Counted from the first letter of the stretch, positions 46,095-58,557 are shown. The stretch is 64,000 nucleotides of DNA from Glebionis coronaria (GCA_025667525.1 CM046876.1:24577224-24641223); one strand, 5' to 3'. Notes: a model not told the origin generated them from the letters alone. Program-made: numbers and translations.

Positions 46095-47954
46095 TTTTGG
46101 GTCGAGTCAGGCTCGTGACTCGGTTATCAAAAACAAGCGCTCCTCGGGAGGCAGCCCGAGTATCTATCCCTTTAACCCCCTAAGTGTAGGGGAGGACCTA
46201 TTTTGGTCGTTTGTGTTTGTGTGGTGATGTGATTACAGGGATAACTGCAATCTTGGAAATCTTTGAAGAACCGTGCTCCCGTGTTATCCGAAATCCGGTT
46301 CTATCTCTCACATTTGAAATTGATCACTTTAGTCGTCTCTTCCTTAACTTGAGTTAACCAACGTGCACAATGTCATAAGTGTAGGGGAGACTTCTCCCAC
46401 ATGCTTAAACATTGAGGACAATGTTTATCTTAAGTGTAGGGGGGACTTCTATCGAAGTTTTAAGTGGACTTTTCCATGAAAATGCCTTCATTTAACCGGA
46501 AAATCATATTTTTCAACATTTTTCAAATTTTTAATTAACTTTGGCCATTTAGTCGTAATTTTTAAATTTTTATCGTTGCTTTCATATGTATATATCCCGC
46601 AATAAAGTCAAAAATATTAATAAAGTGGTGTAGCTAGTTTTGAAATCTTTGACATATTAGGCCCGTTGCGTTTATTTTGACTCAACCCGAATAAACTTAT
46701 CCAAGTTTATTCTAGCTAGTATCCTTAACCATGTAGACCTTAATTGGTTTATTAGGCTAAGTGTCCACGAGTCTCATTACTTGAGATTTTAAATTGTGGA
46801 GGACGAGAAATGATAGAGTCAATTATAAGTCGGTATTCTTGCACAAGCTCACTTGGTGTAATTATTTGCCTATTCTCCCATCACTTGCTAATAATTTATC
46901 TGCAATAAGTAAGGTCGTACGATTTGAAAAGTTACTTAGCTTCTAGCCCAAGATCGTTTAAAAGTTGCTCGGTAATGATAAGAGTTCATAGCCAAGGCAT
47001 AACTTATGAAGCAGGGCGCGAAGATTGGCGAGTCCGAAATGGCCCTAACAAGGCATGAGGATTCCATTTTATTGCTGAAGATCCAAAGTGATGTGAAAAG
47101 CATTATTCCCAAAATCAATATGAAGGATCAAGACTCACGACGAAAAGCAATCAACTCCCATAAAGATCATGGAGAAGTCTATCCGAAAAGACCCTAACAA
47201 GGTATGAGGATAAATAGATCCAAGTCCGAAAAGGAGGCGGATCGTTGTATCTCAAAATCCCAATTAGAGATTGAAGAAATAATCATGAAGTCGTGGTCAA
47301 CAAAATTGGAGTACCCCTCAAAAGTCTCCAAGTGAAGAAATTCTATTATGATGAGAAGACCATTATCTCAAGAACGTCTCTCGAAGATATGAAGTATGAA
47401 GTACATGCCAAATATCGGCCCGAGAAAGGTCTCAAATCGTGAACCAAGTTATGCCAAGATATGAACTTGTTGATATCCCGAGAAGCAGTTTTAAGAGATT
47501 TTGTCCTTTAGCTAACTATTGATCAAATCGTCCTACTTTGCTTTCAGCCTAAACAAACTATCGAAATAAGTCCAAAAATGCATCTTCATGATCATTCTAA
47601 GACAAAAATAAAATATAAGAGATACACCTAGGAATAAGGGAGTTTAAGCATTTAATTAAGCCATGTGTGTAAGTGTTTGATTTGCTAACTTATAATAACA
47701 ATGATCTCGTTTTTAAGCTTAGTTTGGGGAACGTGAAACTTGAGGGTGATAAATCTTCGCAACACCAAAGCCCTATGTAAGTCCTTGATTTATTTGCAAG
47801 TTATTTCATCCTTTTGTTTATTTTAAAGTTTTAATTTCTCTTAGTATTTTAATTTTTATTTAGTAGTATTTGAATAAGGCCAAGGTTGATTGATTATGAG
47901 AAAAATGTAAATTTGCTTTATCACTAAGCATTGCATGAGGGCATGGCAATGGTT
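46095..47954 (+). other. Athila 3' internal region without env-like ORF
   Basis: About 1.86 kb between integrase and PPT. Many Athila elements carry an env-like ORF here; none is visible. Short phrases such as AAGTGTAGGGGAGGAC (46185) and AAGTGTAGGGGGGACT (46434) repeat the PPT-like motif. The last 550 bp are also present, inverted and diverged, at 57897-58557. Confidence 0.7.
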
Positions 47955-47968
47955 AAGTGTAGGGGATT
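47955..47968 (+). other. Athila polypurine tract
   Basis: AAGTGTAGGGGATT precedes the 3' LTR directly. It matches the position and purine content of a plus-strand primer. Confidence 0.65.
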
Positions 47969-49392
47969 TGATAGGTGTGTAAACACCCATCCTTTTACCA
48001 CTTAATTCTGGTTAAAACAAGACCAAAACACGTATTTAATATCATTTGTTTGAAATTATGCGTGGTTTTTGTGTTTATTGTGTTTTCAGAACTAACCGGA
48101 TGAATATTAAAGAAAACATGGGATTGCACGGGTTTTATCAAGGAAAAAGACTAAAGACGAAGTCTATTGTCCAAGAGATGCAAAAGATTTGAAGTCAATG
48201 GGCCTATTTGAAGATTTATCGAAGAAAAGGACCAAAGATGGAAGATTTACATATGTCGAAGAAACTCAAGTCTATTTAACGAAGAAATTAAAAGACGAGT
48301 TGAATTTAATCGACGACAAATCCCGAATCAGAATCAAAAACGTCAACTTTTCTGAAAAGACGAGAAGACAAGAAGAAAGGGAGAAAGCCCACTCACCAAC
48401 CAACCAATAGGACTATATATAGATTTTCCTTCACACAATTAGGGAGTTAGCTTTTATTTTCTTTTTTTCCCAGTTCTTTGTTTCGTAGCTTCACCAACAC
48501 CATTAGGGTGTTTGGTGATTTTTAATTTCCTTTCAATCTTGTAAGTTTTAATCATTACTCTTGTTACTTTTACATTAATCTTTAAATTCCATCTTTTCAT
48601 TCATCTTGATCTTCATCATCTTCTATTGCAAGTTCTTAAGTTTTCTATTTGATTCAAGTTTGATCTTAAAAAGTTGTTGATTTTGTGTTTTTATTGGTGG
48701 GATTTGTTTCTTATGATATTATAATGATTATTGGTTAGTTTGGTAAAACCTTTTTGAGTATTTAAGTCGATTTGGATTAAAATTCGTATGCCCTGTTTTG
48801 TCGCTACTGTTACTGTTCTTCAGCTCAGGAACTTTCCGCATAGACGATTTCTTATTTCCCTTATTCGGAATATTGCTAATATTCCGCATAGCTTGATTGG
48901 TTTCATCTCTTATTCGGAATATTTCGTATATTCCGAATAGGCCCATTTTCCGAATAGGTTGATTCAGTTTTCTCTTACTCGGAACTTTTCATTTATTCCG
49001 CATAAGCAAAGTTTTCCGAATAGACTTATTTTTCCGCATAAGGTTATTTTTCCGCATAAGGTTATTTTTCCGAATAGACTTATGTTTTTCCGCATAGAGA
49101 TATTTTCCGAATAGCCCAGTTTTCCGCATAAGGTATATTTTCCGAATTGAGCATTTTATTCCGAATAAAAGATTGCTTTCCGCATAGTGTTTGTTTTCCG
49201 AATAGGGTATTTTCTGCTAGGGTATTTTTTTATTTACTGTTTGATTTAAATTTTTAAGTTTAGCTTACTTTTTAATAGAATAGAAAACCAAACTCCTTTT
49301 TGTCACCAAGAACAAATCATTCCACTTTAAACCGAGATCAATTCGAGAGGATTCCGAGAATTATTTTGAACCCATTGAAAATGCTTGTATCA
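47969..49392 (+). repeat. Athila 3' LTR
   Basis: Same as the 5' LTR except for scattered single-base changes and a small cluster near the end (CCATTGAAAATGC in place of CCATAACAAAATCC). Confidence 0.92.
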
Positions 49393-49397
49393 GATTC

Positions 49398-50623
49398 TCA
49401 TAGCTATAGCAGCATACTATGACTATGAGATATGGCAAAAAGGGTATGTCGATCCTAAATATCCAAAACGCGTGTGCAAACTTCAAAGGTCTATTTATGG
49501 CTTGAAGCAAGCATCACGTCAATGGAATAAGCGATTTGATGAAGAAATCAAAAAGTTTGGATTTATTCAAAATCGTGATGAGCCATGTGTATACCGCAAA
49601 GCTAGTGGGAGTAATGTAGTGTTCCTAATTCTATATGTCGATGACATATTGATCATGGGAAGTAACATTCCAAGACTTAAGGAAGTTTAGGATTATCTTG
49701 GTAAATGTTTTTCTATGAAAGATTTGGGAGATGCTGCATATATTCTGGGAATTAAGATCTATCGAGATAGGAGTAGACGGTTAATTGGTCTTAGCCAAGA
49801 TGCTTATATTGATAAGATATTGAAGAAATATGACATGCATAACTCTAAGAAGGGTTTCTTACGGATGGAGGTTAAGCATGAGTTAAGTCATGAGAAAGAT
49901 GCATCATCACCTGAAGAGGTGGCTTACATGAAGAAGGTGCCTTATGCTTCGGCTGTAGGATCTATTATGTATGTTGTAAGATGCACAAGGCCTGATGTGG
50001 CATTTGCTCAGAACTTGGTCAGTAGATACCAACAGAATCCAGGGAAGTCCACTGTTAAGCATATTCTAAAGTATTTAAGAATTACGAAAGATATGTTTTT
50101 GGTATTCGGGGGTAAACCAGACACAGAATTGAATGTAACAGGATTCTGTGATGCGTCCTGGCAATGTGATAAAGACGATACGAAGTCTCAGACGGGTTAC
50201 GTGTTTGTCATCAATGGAGGAGCAGTTGACTGGAAGAGCAGTAAGCAGAAAACCATTGCTATGCATGCGACTCAATATGAGTACATGGCCGCTTCAGAAG
50301 CTGCAATGGAAGCTGTTTGGATTAGGAAGTTTATTGGAGATCTTGGAGTGATGCCTTCAATTAAAGAACCTATTGATATATATTGCGACAACTCTGCGGC
50401 AATAATATTCGCCAATGACCATGGAGTCATGAAGGGCGCCAGACACTTTAAACGTAGATATCACTACGTTCGAGAACAAGTGGAAGCTCGAGAAATAAAA
50501 TTAATAAAAGTTCACACAGATGATAACGTAGCTGATCCTTTTACTAAGGCTTTGTCTAAGCCAAAGGTAGTTAAGCATGCCAAGGCAATTGGGCTGCAAC
50601 TAGCTAGCGAATTCATGCAATAA
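49398..50623 (+). pseudogene. Copia pol, RT remainder and RNase H
   Basis: It continues RT after the nested element with IAIAAYYDYEIWQ. The block that normally follows and carries the first catalytic Asp (DVKTAFL) is absent; the frame jumps to YVDPKYPKRVCKLQRSIYGL. YVDDILI is present near 49636. An in-frame TAG is at 49688-49690, after which the frame resumes with DYLGKCFSMKDLG. RNase H has CDASW, SKQKTIAMHATQYEYMAAS and CDNSAA. It ends at 50623. Confidence 0.88.
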
Positions 50624-51421
50624 ATCTGTTGATTAGTATTTGGATAAAGGATGTAAGACATTATTGAATTGATGAAATAAAGATTGGATTTCGTTTATTT
50701 TTCTGTTATTTGATTTTGTATCCTATTTTACATGTTTTAATCCGTGAGCATTTTGATGTTTCTAAATGTCCGTTGTCGATTAATAATATGGGAGTATTAT
50801 TAAACTAAGACAATTTAAAATAGTGACAGAGTACACTTGAAAGTATATTGGTCAATTTTGGATGATATTTGATGGATCAAATATTGGACTTATCCCAACT
50901 ATGTGATTTTACTTTATGGATCTTTGTCATTAAGTAAATCATAAATAGTTATCCTTAGACCTGAGATGCCAGAAAACTGTATTGAATATAGTGCATTTCT
51001 GTAAAGTAACCTAACGCTAAACGTAACTGGTAGTCATAAGGGTTATTTTCAGAAGTGTTGCGAAGTTCATGTGTTTTGCTTGTAGTCGAAATGGGATTCG
51101 TTTCCTTCAAATTATTATTTGAAGTATAAATACAACTGGGCCCCTCGGGGGAATAGTAAGATGTTTGTGTGGCCACACCCAAATGTGTTTTGGTAATCTT
51201 GCTATATCAGTAAACGAGAAACAGAATAGTTAATGAAGGAATGACTAAGATCCATATCCTTATTAACGATGTATTTGAAATGAAAGGATAATAATAATGA
51301 TTATATATGATTAAAAGGTTTTGTCCAGGAAACCTTACTCGAGTTGTACTAGTGACATTGTTAGTGTAACTAGACGCTAATCAATGTGATCACGATATTC
51401 GAATTTTGTCCAAGTGGGAGC
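50624..51421 (+). other. Copia 3' untranslated region and polypurine tract
   Basis: About 800 bp of non-coding sequence. AAGTGGGAGC at 51412-51421 is the likely polypurine tract next to the 3' LTR. Confidence 0.6.
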
Positions 51422-52194
51422 TGAAAGTTTATGGACTTTAAAATCGATAGTCGTGTGATAGGATCGAACTCGAGATCACGGGATTGCACACATTACGTGA
51501 AGAGTTAATTTATTTATTAAATATATTTATTATATTTATTAAATCAAACTGTAGCTAACGATCGTTAAGTAATTAAAAGTTAAGTATTAAACGATCGTTA
51601 TAGAATGTTAAAGAAGCTAAAAGAAGGTGTCAGAAAGTTCCGGAAACCCCCTTTTGAGCATGTGTATAACCGGATTTTAAAGAGAGGAGATAAGGAGGAA
51701 AAAGATTTTGGATTTATCTTGTTTAAACCTTGGAAGATAAGTTTCCAAGGTGTATATAAACAAACCTTAAGGCCTCATAATTTTTCACTCCATATTCTTC
51801 TTTCTTTGCCTTATACCGCCGGCCATATACACCCTTTTAGGGTTCATCTTTGATTTTCTATAAGCTATTTTAGATCTAGTCCTAGCCCCTCTCTAGGGTT
51901 GTTGGGTAGATCTTCCATAGACTTAGAAGGCTCTGTTTTGTTCGTGCTAGACTCACGATTAACTCACCGTATCACGTGTGTACAAGATCGTGGTGTGATC
52001 TTATTTTAGATTACATCCTGGTGGTGTTCGTGATCTATCTCTACCAGTGATCATTCTGCTAGGATAAAGGTATGTAACCCTAGCCTTGATTAATTATAAT
52101 TGTGTTAAATAAAGATCTTGTTAATCTGTTTCCGCTGTATGCTCTTTGATCTATGTTAGGGTTTTATAATTGTTATGATGATCATAAACCATCA
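51422..52194 (+). repeat. Copia 3' LTR
   Basis: 773 bp, from TGAAAGTTTATGG to ATAAACCATCA. It has about 11 base differences from the 5' LTR by eye, for example TCGGAAAG against TCAGAAAG. Confidence 0.93.
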
Positions 52195-52199
52195 TGACG

Positions 52200-53072
52200 T
52201 AGTTTATATATTGGTTGTTTCCGTTTGATGTAGTTCAAATGTAGTTTGTTCCTCAGGTGGTATCTATTATAAACGTTGGTGTGTAGGTTATTAATATATC
52301 GCTCTATTTTGTGTTTAGACTACACAAGAAATGTCGGTTGGATGTGCTAATGTTGGGGTTAGGAGGATGAAAGAAATCGATGTTAAACTAGCTTAAGGAT
52401 TTTGGTTGCGACAATTATTAAGAATTATTAGAGATCCACAACTATTAGCTAATTTGGTGTTATTTTGTCTCTTTTCCTTTGAGTAAAGTACATCGTTCTT
52501 CCCTATGGTTCGGACAAAATCCCTAATTGAGTTCATATCATTCTTTTTTTTGCATGAATCGTCATTTTCTTAAAACTATGAAACACCATCGTCTTTATCT
52601 CTTGGATTTGGCCTGAAAGTATGTAACATTATTAGAGCTCCTGGTATGGTAAACCATGGCTCAAGCCATGGCCAAAGCGCCAACATCACGATGCCAAACC
52701 CACACCAAGGGTGGCGTTTCCCCCCCCCCCCCCCGCATCGCAATTTCCAGCCCAAAATGACGGAAAAAACGCGAGCCCATTACGCGAGCACTGCACCGTC
52801 CCTCACGCTATTATTTCACGCCGTAGGTATTTTTAATATTTTTTTTATTGATTAATGTGTAACGGCTAGTGGTGGAAAAGTGTTTGTGAAATTATTAAAA
52901 TAAATAATTATAATGGGACCACTATAACACCAAAATTCTAGTGTTAACCACAACACCACGTGTTATGGAAATTCTTGTGTTATGGAGTTATATGTTGACG
53001 TGACACATACTTTTTTCATAACACCACCTCACGACACGAGACTACACCTTGTGTTGTTAGTCCTTATCTCTA
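52200..53072. other. Intergenic DNA with a possible MITE
   Basis: From about 52635 (GAGCTCCTGGTATGG) to 53072 (CCTTATCTCTAG) the composition is GC-rich and includes a C run of about 15 near 52721. The ends are weakly inverted. Nothing else is recognised. Confidence 0.3.
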
Positions 53073-53099
53073 GATATAAAAACGATTGATGTTACATAC

Positions 53100-53287
53100 A
53101 GGGACGAAGTCATGACCATATATAACCGGGGGCACAAAATTAAATAAGACTAGAAACACATTCTCGATAAACCGGGTGCATTTAAGATGAATTCGGAAGA
53201 AATCGATGTTTTTTCGAAAATTAAAACTATATCGAAAAATTCCATAGGTGTCACGCGCACCCACGGGACACCCCTGACTCCGTCCCT
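53100..53287. mobile_element. 188-bp MITE-like element
   Basis: The ends AGGGACGAAGTC and GACTCCGTCCCT are inverted with one mismatch over 12 bp. The interior is non-coding. No target duplication was found, so the superfamily is open. Confidence 0.45.
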
Positions 53288-53289
53288 AA

Positions 53290-54470
53290 TTATTTAGTTT
53301 AAAGATAATAATGGTTAATGCAAGAAAGAAAAATAAGAAGTTAATTAGAGATTTGGCTCAAACAACATAAACGATATGTAATTTACTCTTTTTTCTTTTT
53401 GACTATTTATGAGGCTATATTTTATGAAATTTAAATGTCGATAACATCGTTACAAACAATGTAACGCGCGGGTGAAACTTTTTGTTTTAGACATTTGTAG
53501 CTTACTATTTATGAAATTTAAATGTCTATAAGATATGTTTTCTAGTCATGGCCGGCTAACGAGATCATCACACAGCAACAATATTTACCAATGATTCTAA
53601 TCGATTGGTTGCTTGAATCCATCAAAGCCTTTAGCCATTTTTTAAGAACTTTTTTGGAACTTTTAATGTGGCCATACTTTTGGTCATCAACCTAGCTCAT
53701 GCTTTTCCCGGGACCATTTTCACGGTTGTATTTGAAAGTATATTCATTATTAAAGCAAATATAAAGCTTGAGAATATATGCACATATTCCGGAACTAATA
53801 ACTAAACGACCCTTTATTTAGCGAAATGTGTCTTTCCAAAGAAGAAAGTTGTTTTTTTTATTCGTTTGCTTATTGAACCGAAACTACCATCGTCAATCAT
53901 GGTGCCGTTTTCTATATGTAAGGATTCATAAGGGATAAAGGCATGTTATAAAAACACTAGTACATGTTACCAGATATTGCAATATCGGGCGAGTCTTCAT
54001 ATCAAATAGTTTGTGTAAGATCTTATGTTTTCATAAGACGGTACTCGATCGGTATCTCAAGTAAGGTTGTAAAAGAATCCGACAAACACGAATGAATCAA
54101 CCCAAATTGTTGCTCTAGACCGAAACGGCAGGAAGATGATATTTTCCTGCTTTTGGCTCGAAATATGTAAAAAGAACCTCTCTAGATGTTCTCATAAATG
54201 GGTACTCAATTGATTTCTTAAATAGAGTTGTATACGAATCAAGCGAACATGAATGAAGGTTTGTTCATGTTCGATCATTTAAATTTAGCCAAACAAAATG
54301 AAAGTACATAAGAATTCCTTGTTCGTGTTTATTAATAAAATAACATCGCTTGTATTTGTTTATGTTCGCCCGTTAAAATATTTAACGAAAGAAAATAAAT
54401 GAATATATAAAATTGAGCAAAAAATATCTTGAACATTGTAACATTTATTTGTGTGTATTTGTTAGTCAAT
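53290..54470. other. Intergenic DNA, no supported feature
   Basis: About 1.2 kb of AT-rich sequence. No gene, RNA or repeat that I can support. Confidence 0.4.
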
Positions 54471-54474
54471 GTTT

Positions 54475-54988
54475 ATCTGCCCGAATTGTAAAGGTATTGA
54501 TGTCCCCTCTATCAGATGAAACTCAGTCGTAAAGGTATTGATGTCCCCTCTATCTCCAGCCCGAATTTTGATAATGGGATTGAAACTACATTCCATACAT
54601 TGTGGGCTTGTCACTTAGCTACGGGGATTTGATACTGTATCTTTTCTTAGTTAGATCTTTCTTCTCCTATCATAGTTAGCATTCAAGATCTATACGATTG
54701 GATTGATGATCTTCATACTTCAAGTAATAATAAGGGCAGTATCGATTTCATTTGTGGCGTGCCTCTTTGGTCCTTGTGGAACCACCAGAATGAGACGATT
54801 TTTGGAGCAGTCTTACCGCATCGTAATTTACTTTTTGATAAGATTATTGAATGTTCTTTTAGATGTTATTCTTCTAGGAACAAGTTGTCCTCCATTTGTT
54901 GGGGCAATTGGATTAGAAATCCTTTAGAGGATTTTTCTTTGTAATCTCTTTTCTAGCTCATTTCTAGTGCAATAAATTTTCGTTATTA
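54475..54988 (+). pseudogene. LINE 3' end: RT C-terminal zinc-binding domain relic
   Basis: Plus-strand frames encode CPNCKGID, then TFHTLWACHLA (C-x2-C ... H-x4-C-H, the plant LINE zf-RVT pattern), and then VPLWSLWNHQNETIFG, LLFDKIIECSF and WGNWIRNPLEDF before a stop at 54942. It ends near an A run at 54981-54987. The frame shifts at least once (about 54600). A 24-bp sequence with GTAAAGGTATTGATGTCCCC is duplicated at 54488 and 54530. It is 5'-truncated, as LINE insertions usually are. Confidence 0.65.
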
Positions 54989-54989
54989 T

Positions 54990-55836
54990 AAAAAAAGTCA
55001 ATGTTTATCGGCTTTACGATAATTACCCTATATAAATATGGCAAAATTTCAATGTATATCTATTGTTTAGCAAAAAATTAATAAAACAATCTCACTTATT
55101 CATTTTATTCATCAGACAAAAAACTTACTTATTCTCTTAAAAAAATCTCACAAACTTTAATCGTTACGCAAAACAAAACATACTATCGCGACGAGTATTC
55201 AATCTTCTTCTATAAAGGGGCACATGTGTATATTTTCAGTAGAAACTAGAAAGGGGGAGGTATTTGAATAGTTTTTACCATTGAAAACTTGTTTCGTAAT
55301 TGTTAAGTCAATTAATAATGTTTCAAAAACATTTGTTATATCAAGTGATCTTGATCATGATTCACATAGGATAATAGTAAGTAAAGAGTAATGAAAGAAA
55401 CAACCTAAGGATGACACCATGATTTTTATAGTGGTTCGGCTCGAAGCTCTCTATTCGACTTACTCCACTCCTCGTTTACCCATACTCGAGAGTTTCACTA
55501 TATCAGCAAGCTCCTTTCTTGGCAGAGAAAGCCGTACACGTCGCTTACACCAATTTTCGATACTAAGCTAAGTGACGAGTTCTAATTTTAGATAACAAAT
55601 CTACACGCGTCGCCTAATTCTATTTTTCTGACAGAAGGCTAGATGTCGATTTCTTATCTTAAATAGAACCAATCTACTTACAATACTCACACTAACATCA
55701 CTTTAAAGCCAAGTGAGAACTTAGACACAAAACACTTCCAAGTATACACATAACTCGGATATACACAAGATACAAAAGAAATAAATTTATAATCATGACT
55801 AGATCTTTAGATGAGGGATCTTCATCAATGTTTCTA
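54990..55836. other. Intergenic or LTR-derived DNA
   Basis: TTTATAGTGGTTCGGCTCG near 55427 recalls sequences common in plant LTRs. I could not define an element, and nothing is coding. Confidence 0.35.
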
Positions 55837-56098
55837 TTGGAAATACGATTTTACGTATTTAGAAAGGATCGATCACTCCAACGAGATACATCTAGTATGA
55901 GCTCGTGATATAGTATGTAAACATATAACCCATAAATCCCACATGTAGGGTGGGCTATATATACCCCCTCATAGCATGTTAGGAGGGGTTGGTTCTCATT
56001 TCACTAAATCTAATATTACACTTTCCCTTTTCTATCCAACCTCTCTTTACTTTCTTTCTCTACTTCTTCATCTCTTTCTCTCTTTTGTGATCATTCTC
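55837..56098 (+). repeat. Copia-type LTR segment (+ orientation)
   Basis: It starts TATTGGAAATACGATTTTAC, then has CACTCCAACGAGATA, a TATATATACC box near 55956 and the palindrome AGCATGTTAGGAGGGG, then CT-rich sequence. The same order is found inverted at 58558-58851. It stops where the Athila LTR begins. Confidence 0.6.
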
Positions 56099-57896
56099 TA
56101 ATACAAGGTTTTTGGCCAGGTAAAAAGATTCGTTTAAGTATGTCTCTTCGAATTGAAAAAGGAGTTTAATGTGCGACTCAGTCGTTCTTGGTGGAACAAA
56201 AGTTGTGTCGTTGTAGTATATTAAATAAAAATGCAAAAACAATTAAAGTAAAAGTGCGTTAAAGTAAAATGGCGTTGAAATAAAAGGCGTTAAAATAAAT
56301 CTAAATCTAATTAAAAGAAAGTGTGCGATATTTAAAAACTTTGAAAAGTAAAAATAATTAAATGACTAAAATTAAAGTGTGACGAGAATTAAAATTAGAC
56401 AAGTATTAAAATGAGAACGTAAAAATTAAACAAGGCAAAACACTAAAAGAAATCCCCAATCGGAATATACATTCCGAACATACCACATCTGAATATCACC
56501 AAACCTGTCGGAATGTCGCTCGGAAGATTCTGATCGGAATACCTCTCACTTACCCTGATCGGAATATCTCAAGACACCAAGATCGGAATGTTGTAAACCT
56601 CCCTGGTCGGAATGTTGATCCCGTCGGAATATGGAGTGGGACTCGGTCGGAATGCTGATTGGAACCCTTGATCGGAATATCGTCACTTACCCTGATCGGA
56701 ATATCAATCCAACACCTCAATCGGAATGAGGGATGAGCACTAATCGGAATGCTGTCACTATTCCTAATCGGAATACTCAAACCAACCTCGATCGGAATAC
56801 CAAGAACCCCCAATCGGAATACCTAAAGGATTGTCAAAACCCTTTTCCGACCAAGCAGTATAGCTATGGTCGGAATATATAAACCCCTTTCCGATCTCAC
56901 CAATCGGAATACGAAGGAAAGTACACAAAATAAGCTAGAAAAATAAGCTATAACTCTAATAAGCAAACCACGAAAATCCTAAGGCAAACCGATTAATAAA
57001 AGGCTAATAAACAGATATTTAAAGACTTTTAAAACACGAAAAGGATAAGCTTTACAAAAAACAAACTTTTTATACAAAAATAACTTTTATAAAAACTTTA
57101 TAAACTTGAAAATAAACAAAATGAGCTATGAAAACAAATGATCTAAAACAATCAAAAGCATAAAAATGAAATCTTTAAACAACTAAACGAGACAAAAAGC
57201 TTATAAATCAAAGATTAAAGAAAGGTGGAATGAGATCAACAATATAAAGTAAAGGTGCGAGAATTAAAAGAAAAACTTACTTGAAATTAAATGGTAAATA
57301 AGGTGCAAGACATGTAATTAAAGGTGCAAGTAAATAAAGGTGCATAAAAGTAAAGGTGGAAGAACTAATTGTCACGATTAGTTAACAAAAAACAAATGAA
57401 TGAAAATGGGGTGTATTTATAGGAGATTAGGAGGGTGGTTAGATGAAGCTTCCTCCCCTCCTTCATTTCTTCTTAATTGCGCCATCAAGTCCTTCCTTCT
57501 TAATCTCTTTGTTAATCTTGGACTTTGATGACTTTTGGCTCGGGATTTCTTTGGACTCGTCTTTTAATTCTTCGATAAATAAGACTTGAGTTCCTCGGCT
57601 TTTGATAAACTTCCGTCTTTTGACTTTTTCTTCGATAAATCTTCAGAATTGGTCTTGGACTTCCGTTCTTTTTGCACTCTTGACTTCTTGACTTCGTCTT
57701 TCGTCTTTTTCTTCAATAAAAGTCCGTAAATGTCCGTGAATGCCCGTGTTTTCTCCACTTTTCACCTTTTCGTCCTAAATCACAACAAAAACACAAACCA
57801 CGCATAATTCCGACATAAAAGACATAAAATACACGTTTTGGCTCGGTTATTATTGTAATTAAGTGGTAGAAAAGATGTTTGTTTTCACACCTATCA
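56099..57896 (-). repeat. Second, diverged Athila-family LTR
   Basis: On the minus strand it begins TGATAGGTGTGAAAACAAAC and shares ACCACTTAAT, ATTATGCGTGGTTT and other landmarks with the LTR at 38777. A cluster of ATTCCGA motifs (TCGGAAT on the plus strand, 56458-56912) matches the TTCCGNATA cluster of the intact element. It ends near CCTTGTATTA, changed from TTGTATCA. At about 1.8 kb it is longer than the other copy. Confidence 0.75.
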
Positions 57897-58557
57897 AATC
57901 CCCTACACTTGACCATTGCAATGTCCTCATGCAATGCATTAGTTACAAAGCACGTTTACATTTTTCATCATAATCAATCCATGTTGGCCTTTATTAAAGA
58001 GATAGAAAATTATAAACTTTAAAAGTAAAGAAATCAAAAAGCATACCTTGGGTTTTGGAAATGTCATGAATAATCATCATCCTCAAGTTTTCACTTTCTC
58101 CAAACCAAGCTTAAAAACGAGATCATTGTTATTATAAGTTAGCAGACTAACACGAACTCATGTGGGCCAACTATTCACTTTGACTCCCTTATTCCTAGGG
58201 TATCTCTTATATTTTATTGTTGTCTTGAATGATCACGAAGATGCATTTTTGACTTATTTCGATAGTTATATAGTCCGAAAATAAAGTGAACGATTTAATC
58301 AATAGTTAGCTAAAGGACAAAATCTTTTAAAACTGCTTCTCGGGACCTTATAAAGTTCATATCTTGGCATAACTCGCTTCACGATTTGAGACCTTTCTCG
58401 GACCGATATTTGGCAGTGACTTCATACTTCAAACCTTGAGAGACGTTCATGAAATTATGGTCTTCTCTTCATAGTTAGAATTTCTTCACTTGAACTTTTT
58501 GAGAGATTCATACTTGTACCACGACTTCTGAAGGTCTACTAATTCTAAGGATTTGGT
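57897..58557 (-). mobile_element. 3' internal fragment of the diverged Athila element
   Basis: This is the reverse complement of the stretch upstream of the 3' LTR at about 47390-47968. It includes CAAGTGTAGGGGATT as PPT next to the LTR, GCATTGCATGAGGACA and AAGATGCATTTTTGACTT landmarks. Everything upstream (gag, pol, 5' LTR) is missing. Confidence 0.7.

Larger units (their letters stand above)
38777..49392 (+). mobile_element. Athila-type Ty3/Gypsy retrotransposon nested in Copia
   Basis: Target duplication GATTC lies at 38772-38776 and 49393-49397. LTRs are 1425 and 1424 bp and begin TGATAGGTGT and end TTGTATCA. The domain order is gag-protease-RT-RNase H-integrase. RT and protease wording ([29 protein letters not shown]) fits the Athila lineage. 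By eye the LTRs differ at roughly 1 %, so insertion is recent. The integrase frame is shifted, so this copy is unlikely to be autonomous. Confidence 0.93.
33853..52194 (+). mobile_element. Ty1/Copia LTR retrotransposon, interrupted by a Gypsy element
   Basis: Direct target duplication TGACG lies at 33848-33852 and 52195-52199. The two LTRs of 773 bp begin TGAAAG and end CCATCA. Without the nested insertion the element is about 7.7 kb. The order gag-protease-integrase-reverse transcriptase-RNase H is that of Ty1/Copia. It is inactive: pol has a frameshift near 38120, the Gypsy insertion at 38776, a missing RT segment and an in-frame stop at 49688. By eye the LTRs differ at about 11 positions. 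Confidence 0.93.

Noticed and set aside
38997..48946. Frames of 72-73 codons at 38997/48189 (+) and 39536/48728 (-)
   Set aside because: They are paired copies within the Athila LTRs and have no protein features.
34036..51853. Frame of 82 codons at 34036-34284 and its twin at 51605-51853
   Set aside because: Both lie inside the two Copia LTRs and are copied by the LTR duplication. No recognised product.
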